Of a stretch of DNA of 12,955 bases, positions 12,922-12,955 are shown piece after piece. Each line of letters opens with the position of its first letter. Position 1 is the first letter of the stretch. Source of the stretch: Dehalococcoidia bacterium (GTDB taxonomy: Bacteria; Chloroflexota; Dehalococcoidia; GIF9; UBA5629). The stretch covers positions 1-12,955 of the forward strand of contig DTZC01000170.1 of assembly GCA_012961565.1 (NCBI GenBank), written 5' to 3'. Under the pieces are notes generated by a model that worked only from the letters and a program-made list of their open reading frames with translations, was not told the origin of the DNA and ran no database searches. A program made the position numbers and the translations under genes.

Positions 12922-12955
12922 GAGAATCCCGGATGATTATCAAGCCAAGCCTCCA

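Noticed and set aside
1..12955. CRISPR arrays, rRNA or tRNA genes, complete insertion sequences
   Set aside because: No regular repeat-spacer pattern, no transposase frame and no structural RNA signature was found on either strand.

Overview
The window reads as a contig from an uncultured anaerobic bacterium with a large acyl-CoA catabolic repertoire. Class III and class I CoA-transferases, an acyl-CoA dehydrogenase and thiolase-fold/DUF35 pairs sit beside a selenium/sulfur-trafficking cluster and an Fe-S winged-helix protein. Gene content, roughly 50% GC and a REP-like double hairpin would fit Chloroflexota (Dehalococcoidia-like) or an anaerobic Desulfobacterota-type genome. This placement is inference; no marker gene is present.

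Layout. (1) Positions 1-~490 are AT-rich (my count: 179 G+C in the first 480 bases, about 37%). They hold the C-terminus of a membrane protein (+) and the 3' part of a flavin/F420 split-barrel oxidoreductase gene (-) whose 5' end is missing. (2) Sequence character changes abruptly at ~490-500, where a class III (CaiB/BaiF) CoA-transferase gene begins (515-1732, +). (3) 1733-2472 is gene-poor: one copy of a 24-bp repeat, a small frame interrupted by TGA, an inverted repeat, and a small membrane/exported protein gene (2042-2263, -). (4) 5171-2473 (-) is a tight four-gene operon: YedE-type transporter, TusA/YedF-like carrier, cysteine desulfurase-like enzyme and DUF3343 carrier. The last two junctions are ATGA overlaps, and the operon has a structured leader of about 230 nt. 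(5) 6498-5449 (-) encodes a winged-helix protein with two ferredoxin clusters and extra Cys motifs, under a perfect-consensus sigma-70 type promoter with a palindromic element at the start of transcription. (6) 6499-6923 carries that promoter and a double hairpin with complementary loops. (7) 12832-6924 (-) is a seven-gene operon: two thiolase-fold proteins, two DUF35 zinc-ribbon/OB proteins, CoA-transferase A and B subunits, and an acyl-CoA dehydrogenase. It has a good promoter at 12853-12882, and the second copy of the 24-bp repeat lies just upstream.

How the genes may work together. The seven-gene operon is the most interesting part. Neither thiolase-fold protein has the canonical thiolase Cys, the HDCF/NEAF-type motif or the GHP histidine. 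The CoA-transferase B subunit has Gln where the family has its catalytic Glu. The dehydrogenase lacks the usual C-terminal Glu but has a Glu at the isovaleryl/long-chain-type position. Together with paired DUF35 partners, this suggests an uncharacterised anaerobic acyl-CoA pathway with retro-aldol or hydrolytic C-C cleavage rather than ordinary beta-oxidation. The substrate cannot be read from the sequence. The selenium cluster and the Fe-S regulator-like gene have their own promoters and are not obviously part of this pathway.
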